64,000 nt of DNA from Candidatus Bilamarchaeum dharawalense (lineage in GTDB: Archaea > Micrarchaeota > Micrarchaeia > Anstonellales > Bilamarchaeaceae): the NCBI GenBank assembly GCA_902386555.1, contig CABMJJ010000009.1, forward strand, positions 409,870-473,869, written 5' to 3'. Each line of letters starts with the position of its first letter. The stretch's first letter is position 1. Under the pieces are notes generated by a model. It had not been told where the DNA came from. It searched no databases and saw only the letters and a program-made list of their open reading frames with translations. This document shows, one piece after another, positions 33,704-41,902 of this stretch. A program made the translations under genes and the position numbers.

Positions 33704-34024
33704 TTATTTTTTATAATAATCAGAAAGAAGAGCCGTAAAAAAACTTCGCAGCTCTTCTGTCTCTAATTCCTTGGACACGTTCTTAAGATAACCGAGGCCA
33801 GTGGGGGTTGTTCCGTATTCATAGGCAAGTCTTCTGCCTCTAACATCACGACGAACAATAAGATTTTGGTCCATTAATTTTAACAAAATGGGATAGAATG
33901 ATCCAGAGCTCCAACTGGCACCAAATTGTTTACCTTTTTTCATGATTCCGTAGCCGCTGACCCAATTTTTTGAGCACATATGAAGGACGAATGCGGTGGT
34001 AAGTTTTTTACCCAAGAAATTCAT
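33704..34024 (-). CDS. PadR-family transcriptional regulator
   Basis: The 106-residue winged-helix protein has the PadR signature GYGIMKKGKQFGASWSSGSFYPILLKLMDQNLI, followed by the wing (RRLAYEYGTTPTGLGYL). PadR proteins often repress a neighbouring efflux pump and their own gene. Here an MFS transporter is divergently transcribed next to it, with an inverted repeat between them. The ATG at 34024 lies 25 nt below a TATATAAATA box, so the transcript is probably leaderless. Confidence 0.88.
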   Translation of the reverse strand: MNFLGKKLTTAFVLHMCSKNWVSGYGIMKKGKQFGASWSSGSFYPILLKLMDQNLIVRRDVRGRRLAYEYGTTPTGLGYLKNVSKELETEELRSFFTALLSDYYKK

Positions 34025-34050
34025 GAATGGATATGGGCTACAGTATTTAT

Positions 34051-34071
34051 ATATCTATTTTAGATAGATAT
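34051..34071. promoter_or_regulatory. Probable PadR operator between padR-like and MFS genes
   Basis: ATATCTA (34051-34057) and TAGATAT (34065-34071) form an inverted repeat, with a nested TATCTA-TTT-TAGATA palindrome. It overlaps the TATA box of the PadR gene and lies 50 nt before the MFS start. Confidence 0.55.
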
Positions 34072-34120
34072 TTTTTAGTGATAGTTAAGCAGATGGAATA
34101 AAAAATTTAGCAGGACGATA

Positions 34121-35281
34121 ATGACCATGGGAAAACTCGATAGAAACGTGATTGCACTGGGCCTGGTTAGTTTTTTCACAGATGTTTCAAGTGAGATGAT
34201 TTTTCCCATCCTACCTCTTTTTTTAAATGGGATTTTGGGTGTGGGGAAGGAGATAATTGGATTAATTGAAGGAGTAGCAGATAGTATTTCTAGTCTGTTG
34301 GATATCTTCATCGGATATTTTTCCGATAGACAGGGTAGAAGGAAGGACTATGTTATTTTTGGCTATGGGCTCTCAACGGTTTTGAAAATAGGCCTGGTTT
34401 TCGCAACCGCATGGCAGCACGTATTGGCGATTAGGGGTTTGGAAAGGATTGGAAAGAGTATTAGAACCAGTCCGCGAGATGCCATCATTGCAGAGTCAAG
34501 TGATGAAAAAACCAGGGGGCAGGCGTTTGGATTGCATAGGGCTATGGATACGTTGGGTGCGATCGTAGGCCCCATAATAGCCTATGTTATACTGAAATGG
34601 TTTGGAGAAACAGAAACAGGGTTCAGAACTGTTTTTGTTATTGCCGTAATACCCGCAGTACTGGCAGTTCTAACGCTATTGGTATTAGTAAGAGAACCAA
34701 AAAAAGAAACAACAAAAATTACAAAACCAAACTTTTGGGAATCGCTACGGATGTTGGATGGTAGATATAAAAAATTCCTAGCCATATCCTGTTTTTTCTC
34801 TCTTGCCTATTTCAGTTATGCGCTTCTCATAGTACGAGCAAATGATATAGGCATAAAACCAGAAGACGTTGTTTTGATTTATGTTTTTTATAATATTATT
34901 TACGCGCTTATTTCAGTTCCGATCGGTAAATTATCAGACAGAATTGGGCGAAAATTCGTTATCGCAGCTTCTTTCATATTATATGCCGTGATTTGCCTGG
35001 GTTTCATAGTGGCTAGCCAGTTTTGGCAGGTGGTTTTGTTATTTGTATTATACGCAATATTTGTTGCGGCCGATGAATCAGTAAACAAGGCATATATTTC
35101 AGATATTAGTGGGAATAGGATTAGGGGGATCGCACTTGGCGCATATAACAGTGCCGTTGGTGCCGCCTACCTACCAGCAAGTATTATTTTCGGATTTTTA
35201 TGGGTGGTTTTTGGAGTTCCGTTCGCTTTCGGAGCTGCTGCAGTGGTGGCCATCATCGCTGGGATTCTGATGCTTACTTAA
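34121..35281 (+). CDS. MFS transporter, probable drug efflux
   Basis: The 386-residue protein has about 12 membrane helices and the MFS loop motif FSDRQGRRKDYVI between helices 2 and 3, with an equivalent LSDRIGRK in the second half. The N-terminus FTDVSSEMIFPILPLFL is common in a prokaryotic efflux subfamily. It is probably an export pump regulated by the adjacent PadR protein. AGGACGA precedes the ATG. The 3' end overlaps the convergent ogg gene by 8 bp. Confidence 0.85.
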   Translation: MTMGKLDRNVIALGLVSFFTDVSSEMIFPILPLFLNGILGVGKEIIGLIEGVADSISSLLDIFIGYFSDRQGRRKDYVIFGYGLSTVLKIGLVFATAWQHVLAIRGLERIGKSIRTSPRDAIIAESSDEKTRGQAFGLHRAMDTLGAIVGPIIAYVILKWFGETETGFRTVFVIAVIPAVLAVLTLLVLVREPKKETTKITKPNFWESLRMLDGRYKKFLAISCFFSLAYFSYALLIVRANDIGIKPEDVVLIYVFYNIIYALISVPIGKLSDRIGRKFVIAASFILYAVICLGFIVASQFWQVVLLFVLYAIFVAADESVNKAYISDISGNRIRGIALGAYNSAVGAAYLPASIIFGFLWVVFGVPFAFGAAAVVAIIAGILMLT

Positions 35282-35894
35282 GCACCTTGCCAGTTTCAAG
35301 ATACCAGAGGTAGAGATCCAACTCGCCTTGAGACATGTTGAGTTTTTTTGCTAATCCTGCTAGTTTTTTTTCAATTTCAAGATATTTTGTTTTAGAAAGA
35401 GATTTTGGTTTTTTAATTCGATACTCGGATACTACCAGGTCAAGGATATGAAAATCAATAATAGCCAAATCAAAATACCCAGTGTTTCTCAAAAAATGAC
35501 TTGCCTCTTTATAACCTAAACCAAGAACATTGGATGCCAGCCACTCACGAAGCTCAATTTGGCTTTTGTTTGTTTTAAGAATTTTTAATTCTGATAGATG
35601 TTTGCGTGCTTCGTAGATATATCGTGCACGAGTATTGGGAAAGCGATAGCCCAGGGATTTTAGTTTTTGTGCAAGCTGAACCTGGGAAAGAGATAGAAAC
35701 CCACGGCCAATTTCTTTTTGAATTTTTATACCGCCAGCGGAAGTATAATTGGCAGTAAGTAAACAAAAACAGAGTTCTTCGAAAACTTTTTTGTTTGGTT
35801 GTTTTCCCAATCTGGAAAAAGAAGCGAGCCGGGATGAGATCGTTCTGGAAATTGGTTTTGAACTGAGAAGACGAATTTTAGATAGTAGGGACAT
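35274..35894 (-). CDS. ogg: 8-oxoguanine DNA glycosylase/AP lyase, Ogg2 type
   Basis: The 206-residue helix-hairpin-helix enzyme removes 8-oxoguanine. The catalytic Lys is in GLGYKEASHFLRN and the Asp 18-19 residues later in IIDFHIL, as in archaeal Ogg2. The N-terminal ELCFCLLTANYTSAGG is typical as well. The start codon follows the TGA of the cobalamin adenosyltransferase gene directly, so the two are co-transcribed. Together with the MutT-like enzyme nearby it would form an oxidative damage defence. Confidence 0.92.
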   Translation of the reverse strand: MSLLSKIRLLSSKPISRTISSRLASFSRLGKQPNKKVFEELCFCLLTANYTSAGGIKIQKEIGRGFLSLSQVQLAQKLKSLGYRFPNTRARYIYEARKHLSELKILKTNKSQIELREWLASNVLGLGYKEASHFLRNTGYFDLAIIDFHILDLVVSEYRIKKPKSLSKTKYLEIEKKLAGLAKKLNMSQGELDLYLWYLETGKVLK

Positions 35895-36422
35895 TCAATG
35901 GCCTTTCCAAATGGTTTCGGAGATTTTTTTCCTATAGTTAACATGGCGCGCTTGGACAAACAAAAAATCACCAACCCGATTAACATAAATAATAATTTCC
36001 GGATTGATGACTTCTTTTTGGGATAGTGCAATTATTTGTCTTTCAGAACGACGACAAATCGTCCTTGCAAGATGAAGCAGGGATGCGGTTTTGCTTCCGC
36101 CAGGTATAATAAAATGATTTATTGGGGGGAGATCGGCCTCCATTGAATCTATTTCGCTTTCGATTTCACCAATCCTGGCCGGGGATAGTGATCGATTTTT
36201 AGAACCAGCCAGTTCGGCACCAATAACAAATAGATCTTTTTGAATCTTAGAAAGGGACGTGGTAAGTTCTGGATCGGTACTAAACGATATGATAACTCCA
36301 AGAATGGCGTTGAGTTCATCCATACTACCATAGGCTTCCACACGAGGATGGTTTTTTGGAACCACAGAACCACCCAAAAGAGTAGTGTTGCCCTTATCCC
36401 CGAATTTAGTGTAGATACGCAT
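35895..36422 (-). CDS. Cob(I)alamin adenosyltransferase, PduO type
   Basis: The 175-residue protein makes adenosylcobalamin from cob(I)alamin and ATP. It has the diagnostic TKFGDKGNTTLLGG start, VEAYGSMDELNA and the C-terminal HLARTICRRSERQI plus VYVNRVGDFLF. The ATG at 36422 lies 25 nt below TTTAAAAC (36443-36450), a leaderless arrangement, so I reject the 21-codon upstream extension. It implies a B12-dependent enzyme elsewhere in the genome; none is visible here. Confidence 0.92.
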   Translation of the reverse strand: MRIYTKFGDKGNTTLLGGSVVPKNHPRVEAYGSMDELNAILGVIISFSTDPELTTSLSKIQKDLFVIGAELAGSKNRSLSPARIGEIESEIDSMEADLPPINHFIIPGGSKTASLLHLARTICRRSERQIIALSQKEVINPEIIIYVNRVGDFLFVQARHVNYRKKISETIWKGH

Positions 36423-36502
36423 AAAATAAATTGGATTGTTAGGTTTTAAATCACTCGGAAGCCAAACAAAAAAGATAAAAACCACTAGGGAGAGGTTAAC
36501 CC

Positions 36503-37126
36503 ATGACGCTAATTGAAGATTTTAACACTCTTGAAAAGCGGGGATTTAGATTGTTGCCCTATGTACTTGCAAAAAACGAGGAGGACGCTGTTCAGGCTGC
36601 AAAAAAAATTGGTTACCCGGTTGCCATGAAAATAGTCTCACCAGAGATAGTACATAAAACAGATGTTGGAGGGGTTAGAATAAAGATAAAAAATGCAGAA
36701 ATGCTCCGCAATGCGTATAAGGAAATAACCGAGAATGCAAAGGGGAAAAAGATAGACGGGATTCTTGTTCAAAAAATGGCACGAAAGGGAGTTGAACTGA
36801 TTATTGGTGGAAAAAAGGACGCCCAGTTTGGTCATATGATTGTTCTTGGTCTTGGGGGGATCTATGTTGAGATATTTCGAGACATAAGTGCAAGAATTTG
36901 CCCGTTAGTAAAATCTGACGTGGAAGAGATGGTTGCCGAACTAAAAGTACACCCATTACTGGAAGGTGCAAGAGGTAAAAAACCAATTAATAAAAAAATG
37001 TTGGAACGGTTGGTTTTGCGAGTTTGTAGATTTATGATGGAAGAGGACATTAAAGAGATGGATTTGAATCCAGTTGTTTTCGATGAATTGGGTTGTGATA
37101 TCGTAGACGTACGATTTAGCAGGTAA
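36503..37126 (+). CDS. acdB: ADP-forming acyl-CoA synthetase, beta subunit
   Basis: The 207-residue ATP-grasp protein contains GYPVAMKIVSPEIVHKTDVGGV, LVQKMARKGVELIIGGKKD and DLNPVVF, the standard motifs of the beta subunit. With the alpha subunit it converts acyl-CoA, ADP and phosphate to acid, ATP and CoA, a main energy-conserving step in fermenting archaea. The alpha gene follows after 4 nt. GGGAGAGG and a palindromic GGTTAACC lie right before the ATG. Confidence 0.93.
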   Translation: MTLIEDFNTLEKRGFRLLPYVLAKNEEDAVQAAKKIGYPVAMKIVSPEIVHKTDVGGVRIKIKNAEMLRNAYKEITENAKGKKIDGILVQKMARKGVELIIGGKKDAQFGHMIVLGLGGIYVEIFRDISARICPLVKSDVEEMVAELKVHPLLEGARGKKPINKKMLERLVLRVCRFMMEEDIKEMDLNPVVFDELGCDIVDVRFSR

Positions 37127-37130
37127 TACT

Positions 37131-38522
37131 ATGAATAAAAACATACAAAATCTGAAGTTTGTTTTTGCACCAAGAACGGTTGCTATTGTTGGGGCCTCTG
37201 CCACTGCAAATAAAATAGGAAATGTGATCATTCGCAATTTCCTTGATGCGAGATTTCAGGGTGATATATTTCCCATAAACCCTAAATATACAGAATTGTT
37301 TGGATTAAAATGCTATCAGAAGGTTAGTGATGTTCCTGGAACCATCGATTGTGTTATCATTGCAACCCCTGCAGAAACCGTCCCGATGATTGTGGAGGAT
37401 TGCGTAAAAAAGAAAGTAGGTGGGGTAATTGTCTTGAGTGGTGGATTTGAGGAGGTCAATAGAACAGATTTGGCCCAGAAAATAGCAGAGATTGCGAAAA
37501 AAAATAATCTACCAATAATAGGACCAAACTGTCTGGGAGTGTATAACCCCTACACTAAAGTAGATAGTATATTTTTACCAAGGTACAAACTCGAACGCCC
37601 GAAAGCAGGTGGAATTGCATTTGTAACCCAAAGTGGGGCAGTTGGTTCAACAGTAATGGATTTAGCTGCCTTTTATGGGATAGGAATATCAAAATTCATA
37701 TCCTATGGGAATGCAACGGTATTGGATGAAAGCGATTATCTTGAGTATTTGATGCACGATAAGGACACGAAAACAATTATACTTTACCTGGAAGGCGCCA
37801 AGGATGGAAGAAAACTGCTTCAGACCATGAAAAAAGTAAATAAAATAAAACCAATAATCGCGTTGAAAGCAGGGAAGGGGGTTGGTGGACAGGCAGCAGC
37901 ACGATCGCACACAGGAAATATTGCTGGTAGTTACCTTGCCTATAACGCTGCATTCAAACAGGCTAAAGTAACCGAGGCTGATGGAATTATTGAGGTATTT
38001 GATTTTGTCAAAATATTCGATCAGACAAAACCAAAAGGAAATAGAATCGCAGTTCTAACCAATGGGGGAGGAATTGGGGTTCTCACCACAGATTACATAG
38101 AAAGTGAGGGCCTGTCCTTGGCTAAATTTAGCGACGAAACAAAAAAAGAGCTTGCCAAAATTTTACCATCATATGGTACGGTTGCGAATCCCTTGGACCT
38201 TGTTGCAGATGCTGGTGTGGAAGCCTATGAAAAAGCCATCGATGTGATGATGAATGACCCAAACATTGATGCGTTGATAGTTATCGTACTTACTCAAACC
38301 CCACCAATTGATGAAAGGATAATACATGTGTTGACAAAGGCATCGGATGATAAAAGAAAACCAATTGCGACCATTTCCATTGGAGGTACTTACACAGAAG
38401 TATACAGGAAAATCCTGGAAAGTAAGGGTGTCCCAAGTTATAATTCACCCAGGGCAGCGGTTAAGGCAATTGAAAGATTGATAACTTATTCTCGTTATTG
38501 GGAACAGTTAAAGCGAAAGTAG
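37131..38522 (+). CDS. acdA: ADP-forming acyl-CoA synthetase, alpha subunit
   Basis: The 463-residue subunit has a CoA-binding Rossmann domain (VAIVGASATANKIGN), the succinyl-CoA ligase-like domains and the phosphorylated His in AARSHTGNIAGS. Beta and alpha are separate here, as in Pyrococcus, but in the order beta-alpha. AGGTAA precedes the ATG. Substrate may be acetyl-CoA or aromatic acyl-CoA; sequence alone does not decide. Confidence 0.94.
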   Translation: MNKNIQNLKFVFAPRTVAIVGASATANKIGNVIIRNFLDARFQGDIFPINPKYTELFGLKCYQKVSDVPGTIDCVIIATPAETVPMIVEDCVKKKVGGVIVLSGGFEEVNRTDLAQKIAEIAKKNNLPIIGPNCLGVYNPYTKVDSIFLPRYKLERPKAGGIAFVTQSGAVGSTVMDLAAFYGIGISKFISYGNATVLDESDYLEYLMHDKDTKTIILYLEGAKDGRKLLQTMKKVNKIKPIIALKAGKGVGGQAAARSHTGNIAGSYLAYNAAFKQAKVTEADGIIEVFDFVKIFDQTKPKGNRIAVLTNGGGIGVLTTDYIESEGLSLAKFSDETKKELAKILPSYGTVANPLDLVADAGVEAYEKAIDVMMNDPNIDALIVIVLTQTPPIDERIIHVLTKASDDKRKPIATISIGGTYTEVYRKILESKGVPSYNSPRAAVKAIERLITYSRYWEQLKRK

Positions 38523-38570
38523 GGGGAGGGTGTAATTCCATTAATATATTTTAATATTATATTATTAATT

Positions 38571-38594
38571 TGTATGTAACTATAGTTACATACA
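38571..38594. promoter_or_regulatory. Perfect 24-bp palindrome before the Cas2-like gene
   Basis: The half-site TGTATGTAACTA is followed directly by its exact reverse complement, with no spacer. It lies between an AT-rich TATA-like region (about 38541-38566) and the GGGGTG SD of the following gene, as expected for an operator or a leader hairpin. Confidence 0.65.
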
Positions 38595-38607
38595 CAGGGG
38601 TGTTTTT

Positions 38608-38847
38608 TTGTTCGTTGTTTATATTTATGATGTAAAAGCCGTAAACAAATTAAAATTCAACCGCACCAAACGATTGTTCTATTACCATCTAAACAAACTT
38701 CCTTTGAAAAAAGAGTATTGGAAATCAAAATCCGCGCTTGCCATACCACCCAAACTAGAAAAACAACTGGATTTCTTCTTCAAACGCTTCTCTAAACGTG
38801 TTTCTGTCTACAAACTACATACAACATCAATAGAAGAAATGGATTAG
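38608..38847 (+). CDS. Small Cas2-like ferredoxin-fold protein (orphan)
   Basis: The 79-residue protein starts with VVYIYDV (strand ending in Asp8), then a basic helix (RTKRLFYYHLNKL), YWKSKSALAIP (strand), LEKQLDFFFKRFSKR (helix) and VSVYKL (strand). This order and the residues match the Cas2/VapD nuclease fold. There is no CRISPR array or other cas gene in the window, so it may be a solitary nuclease of the VapD kind. The TTG at 38608 follows GGGGTG with good spacing. The adjoining perfect palindrome suggests tight regulation. The assignment rests on pattern only. Confidence 0.5.
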   Translation: MFVVYIYDVKAVNKLKFNRTKRLFYYHLNKLPLKKEYWKSKSALAIPPKLEKQLDFFFKRFSKRVSVYKLHTTSIEEMD

Positions 38848-38863
38848 TGGAAGTGTGGGGGGT

Positions 38864-40444
38864 CTAGGTTTCCAATTCACATACATATACTTCATTTTCC
38901 AGCCCCAAACCACTTAAAATTTCCTTTTTTATCTTTCCAAAAACTCCGATTTCCTTATTCTTTACCAGGATTACACACGATAGCTCTGATTCGAATACCT
39001 TATTTGGTTTTTTATTTAGTTTAAACTCAAAACCACACTCACTAGCCAGTGTTTGTAAATACCCTCTAACTTCTGAAAAATCTAATTTTTTATCCACAAC
39101 TCCAAAAACAAGTTTTTTTGTTGTTTTTTTTCTATGTACCTCCCCTATCTCATAAAATTTCTGAGGCAAACCTTTCATTTTATTTACAACCAAAACATCC
39201 AGAAAACTCACCATCAAATTAGGTCTTACGATTGTAAAGTCGACGGTGTTTGGGTTTGTTATTTCTACCACGGTTTCTTCAGAGCCTACATAATGTAGTT
39301 TTTCTTTGTTGGTCAGAGTAAATGTTTTTAATTCTAAAAAACCCATCCCTTTCATTATTTCATCAATAGAATCATATTTTCTTATTCTATTTCCGGAAGT
39401 GAAGAAGTTGGGCATTGTTGGTTTAAAATTATTATAACCATGGGCTATGGCAATATCTTCTACAATATCGATTTGTCCCATAATATCTGCTCGGAACGGC
39501 GGTATACTAACAACCCCATGTTCATATCCATATCCCATTTTTTTCAGGAATTGGGTTATTTGTTTTTCTGTAAAAACAACCCCCAAAATCCGATTTATTT
39601 CTACTAAATTAATTTTGATTTTTTGTGGAACAAGATTAGGAGTAACAAACTTTTCTTTCTGGTATTCCATTCTTACCTCATATATCTCCCCACCCATATC
39701 AGCAAAGGTGCAAACTAAGATATTTAGTGCCACTTTACACATGTGAAGATCGCTACCACTTACCTCTATGAAAACCTCTCTAGTATCCTCATCAACTTTA
39801 CCTGTTTCTGCAGAGTTAACTATGGGTATGAGCGCCATTATTTTTCCATTGGAATCAGTAAAGATGGGGTATCTTGCTTTTCCTTGAAGTAGATATCCAT
39901 ACTGTTGTCCTTTTTTATGTTTTTTAATAATCTCCTCCGCTGTCATCACTGTCTCATGGCCCAATGGTCTGTATGCTATCTCTTCTGGTTTTTTTGTTGT
40001 GTAATTTATTGGGAATTTAATTCCATGTAGTGGGTATATGCCCAAACCAAATTTTTTCACTTTCCGTCCTAATGTTGCAAGGAGTTTTTCCTGAAGCAGT
40101 ACCATATCTCTTATTTTTTGGTCATCAAAACTAAGTTTTTTTACAACAGCGCAAACTGTGTATGGCCTCACCGAAGCAACGGACGGGTCAACCACTACAA
40201 CATAATCTGATTTTTTTGTTTTATATTCTGAAATTTTTTCTCCATAATAGGATCTCAATGCACGTGCCAACCCTTCCATGGAATACCAATCCGGTCTGTT
40301 CGGAGTCAGTTCTGTTATTATCTTTTTTGTTTCTGGTTCGTATTCAGACGGCGCACCCAACTCACTTAATGTTGAAATCAACTGATCCCTAGGTAAGTTG
40401 ACGAGCTTCTTCATTTCCTCATAGGTATACTCTACTACGACCAT
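38864..40444 (-). CDS. pheT: Phenylalanine-tRNA ligase, beta subunit (archaeal type)
   Basis: The 526-residue subunit has the archaeal/eukaryotic layout, shorter than bacterial PheT: B1 with ITELTPNRPDWYSMEGLARAL, B3/B4 with RPLGHETVMTAEEII and SGSDLHMCKVALNILVCTFADMGGEIYEV, and a catalytic-like domain with VVEITNPNTVDFTIVRPNLM. It pairs with PheS (not seen). The ATG overlaps the purF stop by one base and is preceded by GGAGATG, so translation is likely coupled to purF. Confidence 0.95.
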   Translation of the reverse strand: MVVVEYTYEEMKKLVNLPRDQLISTLSELGAPSEYEPETKKIITELTPNRPDWYSMEGLARALRSYYGEKISEYKTKKSDYVVVVDPSVASVRPYTVCAVVKKLSFDDQKIRDMVLLQEKLLATLGRKVKKFGLGIYPLHGIKFPINYTTKKPEEIAYRPLGHETVMTAEEIIKKHKKGQQYGYLLQGKARYPIFTDSNGKIMALIPIVNSAETGKVDEDTREVFIEVSGSDLHMCKVALNILVCTFADMGGEIYEVRMEYQKEKFVTPNLVPQKIKINLVEINRILGVVFTEKQITQFLKKMGYGYEHGVVSIPPFRADIMGQIDIVEDIAIAHGYNNFKPTMPNFFTSGNRIRKYDSIDEIMKGMGFLELKTFTLTNKEKLHYVGSEETVVEITNPNTVDFTIVRPNLMVSFLDVLVVNKMKGLPQKFYEIGEVHRKKTTKKLVFGVVDKKLDFSEVRGYLQTLASECGFEFKLNKKPNKVFESELSCVILVKNKEIGVFGKIKKEILSGLGLENEVYVCELET

Positions 40445-41862
40445 TACATCTCCTCATTTTTAGTTTTCGCTGCCAACTCTTTTACATATTTTGTTGGGTA
40501 GTCTTCGTTTAAACACCCGGTGCATAGGGGAAGGTTGATTGCTTTTTTGAGCCCTTCTATTGAAATATAATGTAAACTATCCGCATTAAGGTATTTTCTT
40601 ATTTCATCAACTGTTTTTTTATTGGCAATCAACTCCCCATAGGTTGACATGTCCACACCATAAAAGCAAGGGGCCTTTACTGGTGGGCATGTTATTCTCA
40701 AATGCACTTCAATTGCCCCCGCTCCACGTACCAACGCAACAATCTCCTTAAGTGTTGTTCCTCTAACAATACTATCATCAACAAGCACAATTCGTTTTCC
40801 TTCAATAATATCTTTCAGTGGATTTAGTTTGAGTTTAACTGCACCAACTCGTTTTTCCTGATTTGGCATGATAAAGGTTCGTCCAATATATCTGTTTTTT
40901 ATCAATCCCTCTTCACATGGCAAACCCAAAGTTGCAGCATAGCTTGCAGCCGCAGGTCTTGAGGTATCCGGCACTGCAACAACAACATCTGCATCTACTG
41001 GGGCTTCCTTTGCCAAAAACTCCCCCAGTTTCCGTCTGGCCTGGTAGACTCCCCGCTCATTTAATATCGAATCTGGGCGTGCAAAATAAACATATTCAAA
41101 CATGCAATGTCTTGGTTGCTCTGGAACAATCTGCTTCCTATCAAGAGTTCCGTTTTCCTGAACGATAATTCTTTCTCCGCCTTTAACAACTCCCTTGTAG
41201 GGTATGTTATTAATATCAAGAGCAACGGTTTCCGAAGCAAAACAGATAAGTTCCTCATTTTCTCCCCAAACCAATGGTCGAATCGCGTGGGGGTCCCTAA
41301 ATATAATTAATTTATTTTGAAAAATCGCAGCATCTGAAAATGATCCCTGCGCTCGTTTCATTACCTCTGTTACTCCCCTATCTATCTCTTTATTTTCATG
41401 GAGCATGTATGCAATTGGTTCTGAATCAACAGTACTGTCAAAAGTATAACCCACATGTTCCAATTGTTTTTTGAGTTCATCATAGTTTGCAACATGACCG
41501 TTATGAGCAGTTGCAACCCCCTGAAAAACAGTTGGTTGTACGTCACAGAGTCTGCACTCACCAATGGTTGGGTATCTGGTATGTCCAATTCCAATGTATC
41601 CTTTTGCATCTATGTCTTTGTGGTTAAAAATCTGGTCAACCATTCCCACTCCGCGGTGCGGTTCAATTTTCTTACCATCAAACACGGCAAAACCTGCAGC
41701 ATCCTGGCCTCGATGTTGCAGTGCAATCAATGCCCGATAAAGATAGGGTGCAACATCAGTTCCTTTTTTTGAGTAAATACCAACAATTCCGCATTCTTCC
41801 CGTTTTTCTTCAGTTTCCCAACTGCTGAAACGCTTCTGATCAAAATAAGTAGTCGTTACCAT
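40444..41862 (-). CDS. purF: Amidophosphoribosyltransferase
   Basis: The first enzyme of purine synthesis, glutamine PRPP amidotransferase, 472 residues. The N-terminal nucleophile Cys lies in REECGIVGIY after a propeptide-like stretch of about 23 residues, the class II glutaminase core has HTRYPTIGEC, and the PRPP loop reads VLVDDSIVRGTT. C-terminal cysteines (LPLCTGCLNEDYP) fit the iron-sulfur type seen in Bacillus-like enzymes. The ATG at 41862 lies about 25-30 nt below TTATAAAAA, so it is probably leaderless. Confidence 0.96.
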   Translation of the reverse strand: MVTTTYFDQKRFSSWETEEKREECGIVGIYSKKGTDVAPYLYRALIALQHRGQDAAGFAVFDGKKIEPHRGVGMVDQIFNHKDIDAKGYIGIGHTRYPTIGECRLCDVQPTVFQGVATAHNGHVANYDELKKQLEHVGYTFDSTVDSEPIAYMLHENKEIDRGVTEVMKRAQGSFSDAAIFQNKLIIFRDPHAIRPLVWGENEELICFASETVALDINNIPYKGVVKGGERIIVQENGTLDRKQIVPEQPRHCMFEYVYFARPDSILNERGVYQARRKLGEFLAKEAPVDADVVVAVPDTSRPAAASYAATLGLPCEEGLIKNRYIGRTFIMPNQEKRVGAVKLKLNPLKDIIEGKRIVLVDDSIVRGTTLKEIVALVRGAGAIEVHLRITCPPVKAPCFYGVDMSTYGELIANKKTVDEIRKYLNADSLHYISIEGLKKAINLPLCTGCLNEDYPTKYVKELAAKTKNEEM

Positions 41863-41902
41863 ATTTCTAATATATTCAAACTGCTTTTAATCTTTTTTAT
41901 AA

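Noticed and set aside
38571-38847. CRISPR array or cas operon near the Cas2-like gene
   Set aside because: No direct repeats with regular spacing were seen anywhere in the window, and there is no cas1 or other cas gene.
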